The translations under genes and the position numbers were made by a program. Shown here piece after piece: positions 21,590 through 32,983 of a stretch of DNA of 64,000 nt; the first letter of the stretch is position 1, and every line of letters begins with the position of its first letter. The stretch is taken from positions 108,317,121 to 108,381,120 of the forward strand of contig CM038222.1 in NCBI GenBank assembly GCA_021442155.1, given 5' to 3'. The DNA is from Cymbidium sinense (Eukaryota > Streptophyta > Magnoliopsida > Asparagales > Orchidaceae). The notes below the pieces were generated by a model. The model made no database searches. It worked only from the letters and a program-made list of their open reading frames with translations, and had not been told where the DNA came from.

Positions 21590-22680
21590 CGGTATATTCG
21601 CATACATCCGCCTCACCTCAAGATGAAATTTTCGACACCACCGGCATCGGCAGGTGGAATCGATAAAGACAAGCGTGCAAAACCCACCATTTACGCCAAG
21701 AACCCTCAACATCGAGAACTTGATCTACGAGATGAAGATGCCTCCGGAAGGGCTTCTCCGGTTGAAGATGTAATTTGTCTTCCTATCTCTAAGTTGATCC
21801 ATCGCTAAAGGTGAAGGTGGGATCGTTCTCCTACCGATCAAAATCAGAATACGTAGATTTTCTGCGTAAAAATCAAGATATATTTGCCGAGCACCGACAT
21901 TCCGCATTGAACGACGGTGATACGTAAGAAAAGAACCTTCGCTTCAACGACAGGTCATAGAACAAGAAATCACCAAACTGGAAGTCAAGTTCATTCGAGA
22001 AGTCCACTATCCCACCGGTTGGCAACGTAGTGTTAGTCAAGAAGGCCAACGGTTCCTGGAGAATGTGCATCGACTACACTGACCTTAATCGTGCATGCCC
22101 AAAAGATAGCTTCCCCCTTCCTCGTATCGACCAACTAGTTGATGCGACATCAGGACATCAGATGTTAAGCTTCATGGATGCCTATTCTGGCTACAATCAA
22201 ATCAGGATGAACAAAACAGATGAGGAAGCAACATCCTTCCAAACAGATAAGGGACTATACTGCTATCAGGTCATGCCATTCGGACTAAAAAATGCTGGAG
22301 CAACATATCAACGCCTTATGAATAAGATCTTCAAGGATCTTATAGGGCACAATATGGAGGTGTATGTTGATGATATGCTAGTAAAGAGCTTGGAAATATC
22401 ACAGCATATTTCTGATCTGCAACAGTGCTTTGACATTCTTCGACACTACAAGATGCGGCTCAACCCAAGCAAGTGCATTTTTGGAGTTTCCTCTGGGAAA
22501 TTCCTAGGCTTCATGGTCACTCGACGGATGAGGCCAACCGAGAAGATAAAAGCACTCAAGGACATGTCACCTCCAAGAACGATCAAGGAAGTCCAACGCT
22601 TGACCGGAAGGATTGCGCCTTTATCACGATTCTTGGCCCCAGAGACAAATATCTACCATTCTTCAAAATCTTAAGGGTGC
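21590..22680 (+). pseudogene. reverse transcriptase of element B (best preserved domain)
   Basis: The open frame 22030-22674 (214 codons) holds most of the palm: VKKANGSWRMCIDYTDLN, ACPKDSFPLPRIDQLVD, SFMDAYSGYNQIRM (first catalytic Asp in FMDAYSGYNQI), YQVMPFGLKNAGATYQRLM, YVDDMLVKS with the two catalytic Asp, and GKFLGFMV, MRPTEKIKAL, PPRTIKEVQRLTGRIAPLS. The part before 22030 (PR-RT linker and N-terminal fingers) is present but frame-broken. The CDS-like frame ends at 22674 where RNase H should continue. The wording is typical for the Retand-like branch of Tat. Confidence 0.93.
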
Positions 22681-23150
22681 AGGAAATGGATTCCGTGGAC
22701 GTGATGAATGTCGACTTTTGAGCAACTGAGTCTATTTAGCTTCCTCCTCTATTATCAAAGCCTATCCAAGGAGAGAAGCGTACATCTATCTTGTCGCTTC
22801 TTCTGCCGTAAGCTCGGTCGACACGCGAGGAGAATTCATTCAACGACCCATTTACTATATCAGCAAAATCCTTTCTGATACCGAAGGACGCTATCCACTC
22901 GCAGATAAGATAGCGTTGGCTAGTGCATTCTGCACGAAAATTGCGACCGTACTTTCAGGCCCACACCATCAACGTCTACACTCATCTTCCATTAAGAACT
23001 ATTCTGCAAAAGCCTGATGTATCTGGAAGGTTGATGAAGTGGTCGAGCTTGGAGAGTTTGACATTCATTTTCTTCCGCCCCGATATAAAGTCACAAGTGC
23101 TCCGACTTGTAGAATGTACCATCCCATCACCACAACAGATCATTCATCAC
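22681..23150 (+). pseudogene. RNase H1 remnant of element B
   Basis: Frame-broken pieces read YLVASSAVSS-like, RGEFIQRPIYYIS, LSDTEGRYPL and, at 22923-23234, HTINVYTHLPLRTILQKPDV and GRLMKWSSLES. These are the usual RNase H connection words (V-x-T-x-x-P-L-R-x-I-L-x-K-P-x-x-S-G-R-L-x-K-W). Catalytic residues cannot be placed. It joins RT upstream and the archaeal-type RNase H downstream. Confidence 0.78.
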
Positions 23151-23490
23151 TCCATGACAAATCAATGGACATTATATGTTGATGGAGCTTCGTGTACTTC
23201 CAAGTGGAGGAATTTTGCTTATCTCCCCAAGTAAAATAACTTTAGAGTACGGGCTTCGACTAAAGTTCCCGGCCACCAATAATGTCGCTGAGTACGAGGC
23301 CCTCGTAGCAGGACTAAGACTCGCCATTGACTGTGAGGTCCAGAACTTAGCCATCTACACAGACTCACAGCTTGTGGCCTCACAGGTTGAAGGAGACTTC
23401 GATACCCGTCATCCCAGCCTTGCTCAAGATCTTTTGGCAAACTCACTTCTTGCCGTAATCGAGACCCATCGATAACTCATATTCTGAGCA
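23151..23490 (+). pseudogene. archaeal-type RNase H (aRNH) of element B
   Basis: WTLYVDGASCTSK (near 23170) gives the first catalytic Asp. After one frame change the 23176-23475 frame gives LKFPATNNVAEYEALVAGLR with the catalytic Glu and LAIYTDSQLVASQVEGDF with the next Asp. The last Asp region is not seen. This second RNase H, of the type found in archaea and in plant hosts, is characteristic of Tat elements and thought to have been acquired by them. A single frameshift inside the core disables this copy. Confidence 0.88.
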
Positions 23491-23499
23491 GCAGATGCC

Positions 23500-24790
23500 C
23501 TCTCCAAGTTAGCCACAACAACGACAGGAGATCTTTTCAAGAGAAAATACATAGAGGACATCCACTTTCCCGGTATTCAAGGCCCTTGGGTGATACAATC
23601 TCTGGAGGACCCAAAAGAATCTTCATGGATTGACCCGATCATGTCCTTTCTTCAAAGCGGGGCCTTGCCAGACCACCAATGTCGCCGTCCCACGTAAATC
23701 GAACTTCACCATAATCGGTGATGAACTCTACAAGCGGTCCTTCTTAGGGCCCTACTTAAAGTGTCTACCACCTTCGGAGGCTAACTATGCAATGCGAGAG
23801 GTTCATTCAGGAATTTGTTGTGAACATTTGGGAGGAAAAGCCCTCGCCTCAAAATCATGAGGCAAAGTTTTCTTGGCCTACAATGAAGAAGGACGCATTG
23901 AGTTTGTAAAGAAGTGTAACAAGTGTCGTTACATTCCAATCTCACTCATACACCATCTCAGAACTCACCACAATCCCGCGTGGCCTTTGCTCAATGGGGG
24001 ATCGATATAATGGGACCCTTTCCCATTGCCACTGGGCAACGAAAATTCATAATCTTGGTTGATTACTTCACGAAGTGGGTGGAAGCTGAACCGCGCTAAA
24101 ATCACCGAAATAAATGCCAAGCAATTTGTCTGGAAAAATATTATTTGTCGTTTGATTCCAAAGAAAATCATCACCGATAATGGGACAGCTCAGGAAAGAC
24201 ATTCACATCTTTCTATCAGGAGCTGCATATCCAGTTAATCCACATAGCTGTATCCCATCCACAGGCAAATGGGCGCAGAAGTCACAAATAGGACAATACT
24301 AAAAGGACTAAAAATCAACCACGCCGGTAATGGGGAAGAACTATCTAATGTTCTTTGGGCTTACCGCACTACATCAAGGACCCCTACTGGAGAAACGCCG
24401 TACAATCTGTGTTTCGGAACTGAGGCCGTTATTCCAGTCGACATCGGGGTCCCGAGTCCTAGAACCCATAACTTTGATGCCGACGAACGACGAAGCGATT
24501 CCATCCGGATCTCCCGCAAGAGACCCGCGACATGTCGCACTAATGGCTTCCTATCGAAAGGATTGCTCGAGGTTTCAACCGGCGGGTAAAGCCACGACCA
24601 ATATCGCCGGGGACCTTGTCCTCGAAGTCTCGACTGCCAGGAAAAGGTCCACAACGAACAAACTCTCACCGAAGGCAGGAAGCGTATGTGGTGGTGTCTA
24701 AAATCAAGCCTGGCACGTTCAAGCTTAAGGATAGTATGGGGAAGACTCTCCCACGTACCTGGAATGCTACAAACCTCCAGAAGTACTACC
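23500..24790 (+). pseudogene. integrase remnant of element B
   Basis: The N-terminal zinc-binding part is visible as VHSGICCEHLGG (His pair, about 23800) and KKCNKCR (Cys pair, about 23910) in different frames. Core pieces are IDIMGPFPIATG (first Asp, near 24003), DYFTKWVEAEP (24061), IITDNGT (second Asp, near 24170) and QANG.AEVTNRTILKGLK (Glu, near 24275). The C-terminal end shows VLWAYRTTSRTPTGETPYNL and CFGTEAVIPVDIGVPS (24340-24450). At least five frame changes lie in the domain. The pol stop is obscured. Integrase would join the cDNA ends to host DNA. Confidence 0.88.
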
Positions 24791-25425
24791 AGTGATGTTC
24801 GTGTATGTTTGTATTGCAATTGTTGTTATCGAATTAAACATTTATCGATACTCAGTTTGTCGTACTTATTGTCCAACCTTGGCATCAAGGTGTTTGGACT
24901 TATGTTTCTATCTATGTTAAAGTTCTCATACATATTGTGACTTTTTCTTACTTATGCTTGCATTTTAAAAACACCCGACTCAAGAGATACGCAACTATTG
25001 TTGTATCTCCTTCAGGGTAAGATCGATCCCTGTGGAATTGACCGATCTTCCTACACGGTTAACATCGCCAGTAACGCCTTCGATAAACAACCTTGGATAA
25101 GTTGGCAATCCTCTATACGCCTACAACTTTCTCCATAACAGTTAACATCATCGAAAACGCCCGATACACAACCTGGATAGATCGAGAGATTCCGAGAGAA
25201 CCTATAAATATATTCCGCAAGTTTGTCATCAGTAACGGTAATGATCTTAGAATAGATCAAATTATCCAAAAGGGATTCAGATGATCTCTTCTACGAATCT
25301 TTATCATCGAGTACACTTTGACACACAACTCCGGAAATATTCACAAACAATTTTTGTGGATTATTAATATTTCTTGCAGAACATACAAGTACAATCAACC
25401 AGAAATAATATACAACACTGAATAG
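24791..25425. other. element B spacer between integrase and antisense ORF
   Basis: AT-rich, non-coding as far as I can see. A GTAACG/GTTAACATC box recurs (25060-25090, 25139-25160, 25230), with CTTGGATA and CCTGGATA near the first two, suggesting an eroded tandem repeat of about 80 bp. Confidence 0.45.
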
Positions 25426-27017
25426 CTACAACATAAAGGAACTACAACTACACGATCGGTCTTTAGATGATGAAGAACTATGAGTCATCCTCGAAGGGTT
25501 CGGGAAGCTAGGAGAAAGGACCTCAACACCAGCTCCTAGCTTGCGATACGCCAAGCGTGTCCCCTTCAAGAAACCTCGGATGAAACCTTCATCAACACAC
25601 TGTCGCTCCAAAGCCTTCACCTCTACAGCATACACGTGGTCTCTGGCCTCTTGAACGTGATCCTGTATGATACTCTTGAAGGCTGTCGAGTTCTTGAAGT
25701 CCTCCACGGCCTATGATCCGGCTCCCGCTTCTACCCGAGATAAGGCAGCCTCTTTCTCTGAAAGGCGAGCACGTAACTCTCGGTTCTTTGCCTCAAGACC
25801 TGAAACCTTCTCAGAAAAGATCTTCGATCTGACAACCAACCTCGTTCTAGCCTCCACTAATTCATCCAGTTCGCCGACTTCACGAAAAGAAAGAGAAGTC
25901 GCTTGAGTCGCCAACTCGGCACTCATCAAGTTGATTCTCCAACACGGACATCTCTTTTACTTTCTCCACGTACCGCTTCTTATATTCACCATGGAGAAAC
26001 TTGACTTTCACGAACTCTGAATTCCAGTCATTCAGACATTTTGAAGTCAAGTTCTTGCTTCTTCAAGATTCAAATAAGAAAAATTATGTTAAGCACAAGG
26101 AAATGGGAAATAAAAGATGATGAAAGATTGTTACCGTTCTTGACATGACGACCTACAGAATGATTTAACACGCCCTCGTGAATGAAGATCCTTGGGGATG
26201 ACTACTGGGCACCCTTTTCGTATCTCGATATCACCATCACCTCTTCGCTCTTTTCCTCTTCTCTATTGGAGACGGCTCCTTCTGCTGGGAAGAAGCCAGA
26301 GGACACTTGGGAGATCAGCTGGAAACCTCTTTGTTGGGTTTTCAATGCAATGCATAAGACCGCCGGATGAATAAAGCCCCATCTCAAACAAAGATTCCTC
26401 CGCACAAATCTGTTGATATATCAAATCTCAAATCGAAGATCTTCAATATTCGGAATTTTAGCGCTGAATATCTTCATCACCAACTGTAGGAAATGGGTAA
26501 ATCTCTCTTTCCCATTTCGAGAAGACTACCATTCTTCAAAAAAGAATCTGCCCAACTCTTGGGAGGATCCTTCGTCCGGAGGTCAAGTAGCCGACTCTGC
26601 AGTGATAATGACCATGTGCATCTAGTAAACTTGCACATCCGGCGAGGTAATCAGATGCGTCGCATCAAAAAAAACTATAAGTCCCATCACGATCGTCGCT
26701 CGCCAAAGGGAAATGCAAACCTCGATGGACAAAATGGCGATCATCTCGGGGGACGGAGGAAACCGCAATCCCGCGCCCAAACTCATCTCGTAAGTGGTGA
26801 AATACCCCGGCGGCGGAGATTGGGCTCTATCAGACCTCTTCGGACACTTAAGAACCAAATCATTCGGAAAATAATATTTTTTCCGAAGCACGATCAATGT
26901 GTCTCCCGTGATCGACGACTCCCACGAATCTCCAGTCCTCCCATTTTTAGAAGGTTCCCTCGTCGCTGCCTCCGTTACAAGGGTCGGACGTGTCTCTTTC
27001 AAAAGATTCTCACCCAT
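25426..27017 (-). pseudogene. additional antisense ORF of element B (Transposase_28-like plus coiled coil), broken
   Basis: Read on the minus strand from 27017, the first part (131 codons to 26622) contains LVLKCPKRSDRAQSPPPGYF, then FTTYEMSLGAGLRFPPSPEM. The word order R-x-P-P-x-G followed by a GLRFP-P motif is that of the plant family annotated as putative gypsy-type transposon protein (PF04195). Next come damaged pieces (RRNLCLRWGFIHPAVLC near 26400). The last part (25929-25426) is a heptad-rich coiled coil (VRSKIFSEKVSGLEAKNREL) followed by KALERQCVDEGFIRGFLKG. Such extra ORFs opposite to gag-pol are known from Retand-like Tat elements; their function is unknown. Several frame changes make this copy inactive. 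Its own TATA box lies about 280 bases upstream. Confidence 0.75.
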
Positions 27018-27059
27018 CTACAAACACCGACAACTCGTACGATCAAGATGAAAATTATC

Positions 27060-27250
27060 CCAAGGAGAATGCCCAAACTCCCACCAGGGGGAGGGCTATG
27101 CACTCTGGCTCGGGAGTAGAGGTGGATCCCAAGGAGAGTGCCCAAACTCCCACCAGGGGGAGGGCTATGCACTCTGGCTCGGGAGTAGAGGTGGATCCAA
27201 AAAGAGTGCCCAAACTCCCACCAGGGGGAGGGCTATGCACTCTAAGAGAA
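27060..27250. repeat. 69-bp tandem repeat, about 2.7 copies, in antisense ORF leader
   Basis: GCCCAAACTCCCACCAGGGG begins at 27071, 27140 and 27208 (spacing 69 and 68). The copies are nearly identical, so the expansion is recent. The 69-base unit equals 23 codons and stays open on both strands across the first junction. Confidence 0.93.
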
Positions 27251-27295
27251 GAGAAAGGAGAAAAGTGTGTACATTTCCCTCTTACCCTGGGGGGG

Positions 27296-27306
27296 TTTTT
27301 ATAGAC
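27296..27306 (-). promoter_or_regulatory. candidate TATA box for the antisense ORF
   Basis: On the minus strand the sequence is TCTATAAAAA, set between G- and C-runs and followed by a pyrimidine-rich stretch (CTCCTTTCTCTTCTCTTA). It lies about 280 bases before the first antisense ORF segment, a reasonable core promoter position. Confidence 0.55.
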
Positions 27307-27309
27307 CCC

Positions 27310-27910
27310 ATAGGGGTAAAAGGTAAAAGCCCCAAAACCCCAAACCCAGCCAAAGTCTGAAGAGCTCTAGTAGGACATGGCCACGCCAGTTCATGGCAAG
27401 ACCGCACTGCCAGACAAGACGCCACAAGACTCCTGGTCTGCCTCCCCGGACTGCCCATTATCCTCGGTCGTTCGCGTTCCTCAGCGACGTGTTCGCTGCT
27501 GAACCGCTTCATGATATTCATGGCGGCTAACGCCATGCGGACCGTGGGTAAGCATGAACCGCGGACGTTCGCCACGTATGCATACTGAACCGCCGCGGCT
27601 TTTGACCCGGCTGACCCGATTCTCAGCTCGACTCGAGTTCGCTTCAGGGCCCGCTATCAGCAGACTGATCGAGGCTCCGCGGGCCATGCCAGAACCGCCG
27701 CCACGAAGCCGAGGTAAGGTATACGACGCCATGAAATTACAGACGCCATGGCGCCGCGGCCATGAACCCGTCGCACCGGATCGATCCGTAACCTCAACAT
27801 ATCGCACCCGCACATACCTATGCGCATTTGCGGCCCTGCATCAGCTTCCACAGTCATAATCTTGTGCTCCTATGAAGATCTAAATATTTTTGGACGATTG
27901 AGATAATATC
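27310..27910. other. GC-rich unique region of element B before the 3' LTR
   Basis: This GC-rich block differs in composition from the AT-rich surroundings. On the minus strand it would be the upstream region of the antisense TATA box. Frames of 97-110 codons occur on both strands, but they overlap each other, have no family features and are expected in GC-rich DNA. Confidence 0.45.
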
Positions 27911-27913
27911 ATC

Positions 27914-27931
27914 CAAAAATAGGGGGGCAAC
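27914..27931 (+). promoter_or_regulatory. polypurine tract of element B
   Basis: AAAAATAGGGGGGCAAC directly before the 3' LTR start TGATACATCC (27932). It primes plus-strand cDNA synthesis in a live element. Confidence 0.85.
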
Positions 27932-28808
27932 TGATACATCCTCAGAAAATTAATCTGATCAAGCACGAATCTCAAGGCATTTTCAGAAATGCTTCGATCT
28001 AATCACCGATTTCAGCAAACTTACAGTCAAAATGACCGTCTCGATGAGACGAACATAGCAACATCAAGCATAATCGATCCAGCTCAATCGACTCGGATCA
28101 AACTATCGGAGCATGAAAATGGATCCTGATCCGCCAAATGGTCACCAAAATCGACATAGTCGATCGAAGCGCTTCGCCAAGACGAATCCAACGAATCCAA
28201 GATCACCCAATTACATCATTAAGGCACGCAGATCATCAAAATACACCGTCGATCGATCGACTAGCCGTCCGATGGGAGTGGTTGGAGTTTTCCACGTATT
28301 TACCGCCACTCCACTCAAAATCTATAAATGAGCTTCATTCTCACCTTAGAGGACCAAATCGATTTAAAGACTGAGAGCTCGAGAACCACCTCCGACCTTA
28401 ACGCCGACATCTATCACCACCAAGCCACCACCAAGTAGTGCCAAGATCGAGAGCTCGCCTAGGAGATCACCGGGACTAGAAAAGACCGTTGCCTCCTTTC
28501 TCCGAAGATTGGGGTTGCTCTCGAAGATCGCCTCGCCGCTTTTAGGAAACTTCTCCCTTGGGTTGGAGTTGACCGATATTGTATTTTTCTACACTCGGAA
28601 TATTGTTCCGCCTCAGAAACACCTTCTTCTCAACTAACGAAGCAAGGACTTGTATCTTTGAACACATAGTAAAAGTTCTACAAATGCAAGGCCCGTGGTT
28701 TTTTCCTTAACGGGTTTTCCACGATAAACCTCTATATCCCCTGCTGTTGGATAATTTTTGCCACGACAAGATCTCGATCTACCTGAATAAAATTCTCTAG
28801 ACGAAACA
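27932..28808 (+). repeat. 3' LTR of element B
   Basis: It starts TGATACATCC and ends GACGAAACA. CTATAAATG at 28322 is the likely TATA box and AATAAA at 28786 the likely polyadenylation signal. It aligns with 18986-19840 throughout. Confidence 0.92.
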
Positions 28809-28813
28809 AAGGG
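28809..28813. repeat. target site duplication of element B, right (AAGGG)
   Basis: AAGGG right after the CA end of the 3' LTR, equal to 18981-18985, followed by (GA)n. Confidence 0.85.
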
Positions 28814-28852
28814 AAAAGAGAGAGAGAGTTTGCCCTGCAGGAGGAAAAAGAA

Positions 28853-28893
<41 letters not shown>
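28853..28893. repeat. (AAT)n microsatellite
   Basis: About 13-14 uninterrupted AAT/ATA units followed by AAAGATTTTTTTT. Confidence 0.95.
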
Positions 28894-28895
<2 letters not shown>

Positions 28896-29872
28896 GATTT
28901 TTTTTTATTCATGTGAATAAGAGAGAGAGTATGTGTGAAAATATTACGTGCTGAGTTCTGATATATCAGAACTCTAATAGAAATGAAATATGTGTCATTA
29001 AATAATTTTTTATATTAATTTTAATATAAATTAAAAAAGATGAGCTGAGATGGCGAAATATAATTAGAATCTTGATAAAAAATTATATTAGGATTCGGTA
29101 TGTAATATTTTCTCGTGTGCGAAAGTGGTTGTTGGCAGATTAAGAGACGGACAAAACAATTTTAATTTTTTTCTGTAAACTAGAGAGAGAGAGAACTATA
29201 AAAAAATAAATATTAAACTGCCGAAAGAGGGAGAGATACAGAAAGAAAGATAGATAGAAGTGAGGTTTTATATTTGTGAATAAGGAGTTGTTGTTGTTGC
29301 TGTAACTTGTTTGAGACTGTTGAGAGAAAAAGAAAAAAAAAACAGAAAAAAAAAGGAGCAAAGAAAGAGTACAAGAATGTTGTAGCAGGTAGAGCTGAAG
29401 ATAAAACGTAGGGATGTCAAGAGTTTGTTCGGTGAGAGGAGAAAGAGAGATTAGGCTTGATGCGTGGGGCTGCTAGAAACTTACTAGAAAGGAAGGTTGG
29501 CTTGAGATAGCATATGAGGAGTTCTTACTTTGTAGGAGTGGATGAGATGGAATACTGGATGGTTGTGGGCTCGAGGAGGTCACCGGTGAGAGGAGCGGCG
29601 ATGGGAATGGAAGCTGGAAAACAACTTTTACAAAAATGAGAAGGACAGACGGCGAACTGAGAAGTGGGGATGCAGTGGTATCGTCGACAACGATGAAGCT
29701 GTAGAGTGCTTTTTTTTGTTTTTTTTTTGTTTTTTGTTTTTGGAGAGGAAGAGACACATTTGCAGTGTCGTACACAGCTCCTTTTTCAAAAATAGACATC
29801 TTTGAATGACTTCGATGACAGTCAAAATAATTTTGCTTCAATTTGCATAACGATCATCTGTAATTGACTTTA
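28894..29872. other. intergenic DNA with purine and T-rich runs
   Basis: Contains GA-rich stretches (28920, 29185, 29330) and a T/G run at 29710-29740. A 122-codon minus-strand frame at 29473-29841 is low-complexity (Lys/Gln then Ser/Pro/Leu) and has no features of a protein family. I do not call it. Confidence 0.45.
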
Positions 29873-32548
29873 ATTCAACCGAGTTTAAGAATTCTTGACT
29901 TACCAATTTTAATATTTTAAAATTTATTAACAATTCTCATCAACGAGCACAACAATTTCGTTTGCAAATGACTTCTTAAATTGGACTTTTATATGAAATT
30001 TCATTTGGCTACACATATTAGCTTTAGCTTTAACCACTTCAACTCGTATCACATAATATTATATGTGTAGATCAATAATGCTAAATTATTTTAAATTAAT
30101 CTAGAAAAAATAGAGAATGTTGTAAACATTACTTAGAATGAATCACACATTTATATGGCTTCGAGAGGGATAGTTTGATAATTTTTATATTCTTTTGCCT
30201 ACATGCCTAATATTCTCTAATGTATTCTCTTTTTTTTTTTTCAAAAGTTTTTTGTAGCATCAGAAATCTAGAGAAAATTATGACATATAAAATTTTGGAT
30301 AGGGGTATCCTATTAAATATTATATTATCATTTAATTCTAATAAAATAAAATCTTTTTTATACTTTCTAACTAACTCTTTTTAGGTATGTCTCTGCATTT
30401 CTTAATATAAACCAAATTTAATACACCTACTAATACGAACTAAATTCTTGTATTGAGTCTGTCCGTGCTAGGTTTGAGTTGGATCCAATGAGTTGACTCA
30501 CTGATTTGCTTGGAACCCGGCTGAGTTACTGATAAATTGGAAGGAATAACTCAGATGCTTTCTGAGTCGTTGGATGCAGCGTGTTTTGGTATTTAGCCGT
30601 TGGATCTGAGCCCTCGAATCGAGTTTCTCTTGGGTTGCTTCTTGAAACGTCTGATTGCTTTGGTTTCTTATCTGCCCTGGGATTTGGTCTTTGATCCGGT
30701 TCTTAATTCTTATTGGAATTAGTGCGGTTTCGCGATTTGATGGATTGAAAGCCTTTGATTTTAGCGGTCGATTCGACCGTGGGATGATATTCGGATGATA
30801 TTGACCTTACTTCCTTCTTTGATTTATTTTCGCCGACGCTCGAGCAAAACGCCTCCGAGAAGAATTAGGGTCGCGGTGGGATCGGAGGAGAACCTAGGGA
30901 TTCTCATGGAATGGTTTCCGTGAGGAAAACCTAGAAAGATAAGGAGGAAGAGACGAAGAGAGAGGAGGCTGAAGAAGCTAAGTTTCCTTTCTGAAATTCT
31001 TGATCACCCCTCTGTTTGGCTTTTGATCTCTATTTATACTTTCTGTCTTCCTTTCTTAGCTTGGATCATCTATGCAAGCCTAACTACTTTCGCTACAAAT
31101 AACCGATTGCTAGAGATCGCTTTTACTGCGCTTACATCTGTCTTTATGGACTATAAGTTGGTTGAGATACGAGCCATCGGTTATTTACTCTTCTTCTTGA
31201 TTTCTTGAATTTGTTCTTCTGTTCTTCGTCTTTACCCCAGTGGTTTGGGAGAATTTATCTCGGTTATCTGTACACTTAAGGGTTCTATAATGGCTTTTAT
31301 TTTGTTATCTCGTAACTTCCTTCGCTTTTCTGTAATCATCCTCAAAAGGTCTTGTAATGATTTTCTGTATTATTTTGCTGTATTTTGTATTCCTTACTGT
31401 TTGAGTCTGTTCTTATTGTTAATTTGGCTATGGATGATTTGGATTCATATCACCTACTCTTCTAACTAAGTTATAAAATGATCGATATTTTATATAACTA
31501 AATCAACTAAGACAACTCTGTCTAATCTTATCTTCTATTGGAACATTTTTGTTTGATTCTCAATTGTTTTGAAACAAATTAACAATGCAACGCTAATATT
31601 ATTTCAATGAAAAAAAAAATCTCAGGTGGCACAATGTTTAAAATAATGATATGTCTTATTACAGAATTTTTTTTTAAAATAAAACTCCTGACAAAAATGA
31701 AATTTTTACTGATTTTTAATCATTATTATTATACATTCTATTTGGCTGTAAACTAGCATTACTAAGAGTTGATCAAAAGAGTTGACAAAATCGATAAAAT
31801 GATATTTTTGTCTATACAATTGGTTCAATAGTACAGTACTTTAATCTTTATGAGAAAACGGACAAACATTAATTTTGTTTTTTTATTATTACATAATTAA
31901 TATTGCTTCCGTTATTACGCTGATGTCTATTAAAAATATTAAGAAAAAGAAAAACAAAAAAATCACAATTAAGAGTTAAGAAATTTATGGGCTCTTTGGG
32001 ATCATTTTCTATTTTTTATTTTTTATTTTTATTTAATTTTTATTTTATGTGAAAACAAAAATATGTTTGGTATTTTTATGAATTTTTTGTTTTAAAAAAT
32101 AAAAAATAAAAAAAATATGTTAAGTTCTTATTTTTTAAAATTTTTAATGAAAAAAATAAATTAATAAAATTAATTATTACTCTAAGGAGCTGCTTTTGAC
32201 CACTTTGTGTTTTTTATTTTTAAAAATTTTAAATAAAATAAAAAATATTTGATATTTTCTTATTTTAATATAAATAAAAAAAATATTTGAGAATACAAAT
32301 GACGATGATGGATATTGATATTACATCTGTTCTCTATCTGAATCAAATAAATAATCGATTATCAATGAAAGTGATGTGCACAAATTAGATTTGAATTATC
32401 GTCGAAATAACCTGAAGAGTACTTATTCATCAAAAGAATTACTTAGAAAAATTCAAAATGTAAAAATCTATCAAACAAGAATTTTCATAGTTGATTCAAT
32501 TGCACATAATAAAATCGACAAACTATAAATGCGACATAATGTGACATA
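29873..32548. repeat. host tandem duplication, copy 1 (holds a solo LTR)
   Basis: Starts at AATTCAACCGAGTTTAAG and is repeated from 32549 in the same order and orientation: TAAATTGGACTTTTATATGA, CACATTTATATGG, CTCAGGTGGCACAAT and ACTAGCATTACTAAGAG all recur. Without insertions each copy is about 1.65 kb. No coding frame is shared. The origin (old TE or plain segmental duplication) is not clear. Confidence 0.88.
30431..31452 (-). mobile_element. solo LTR of the element D family, 1022 bp
   Basis: It aligns with both LTRs of element D. The left end TAATACGAACTAAATTCTTG corresponds to TGATATGTACTAATTTCTGG, and the right end GGATTCATATCA is identical. CCTAC flanks it at 30426-30430 and 31453-31457, and the second duplication copy shows the empty site (ACACCTACTCTTCT, near 37395). 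A TATA motif AGTATAAATAGAG lies on the minus strand at 31029-31041. It arose by LTR-LTR recombination. Strand follows the orientation inferred for element D. Confidence 0.93.
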
Positions 32549-32983
32549 ATTCAACCGAGTTTAAGAATTCTCGACTTACCAATTTCAATATTTTAAAGTC
32601 TATCAACAATTCTCATCAAATAGCACAACAATTTCATGTGCAAGTGACTTCTTAAATTGGACTTTTATATGAAACTTCATTTGGCTATACATATTGGCTT
32701 TAGCTTTAACCACTTCAACTCGCATCACACAATATTATATGTGTAGGTCAATAATGCTAAATTATTTTAACTTAATCTAGAAAAAATAGAGGATGTTGTA
32801 AACATTACTTGGAATGAATCACACATTTATATGGATCCAAGAGGGATAGTTTGATAATTTTTATATTCTTTTGCCTACATGCCTAATATTCTCTAATGTA
32901 TTCTCTTTTTTTTTTCAAAAGTTTTTTTGTAGCATCAAAAATCTAGAGAAAATTATGACATATAAAATTTTGGATAGGGCTAT

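Larger units (their letters stand above)
18986..28808 (+). mobile_element. Element B: full-length Tat-lineage LTR retrotransposon, 9.8 kb, decayed
   Basis: The element is bounded by TG (18986) and CA (28808) and flanked by AAGGG at 18981-18985 and 28809-28813. It has LTRs of about 0.86-0.88 kb, a primer-site-like motif, gag, protease, RT, RNase H, archaeal-type RNase H and integrase on +, an additional ORF on - between integrase and the 3' LTR, and a polypurine tract next to the 3' LTR. This plan (aRNH, extra antisense ORF) is that of the Tat clade. The coding regions have many frameshifts and stops. The LTRs differ at many positions, mostly by indels. Confidence 0.93.

Noticed and set aside
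27481..27859. GC-rich frames on both strands
   Set aside because: They overlap each other in opposite directions and show no domain; expected in GC-rich DNA without stops.
29473..29841. 122-codon minus-strand frame
   Set aside because: Low-complexity composition from T/G and GA runs, no recognisable domain, no splice or promoter context that I can support.
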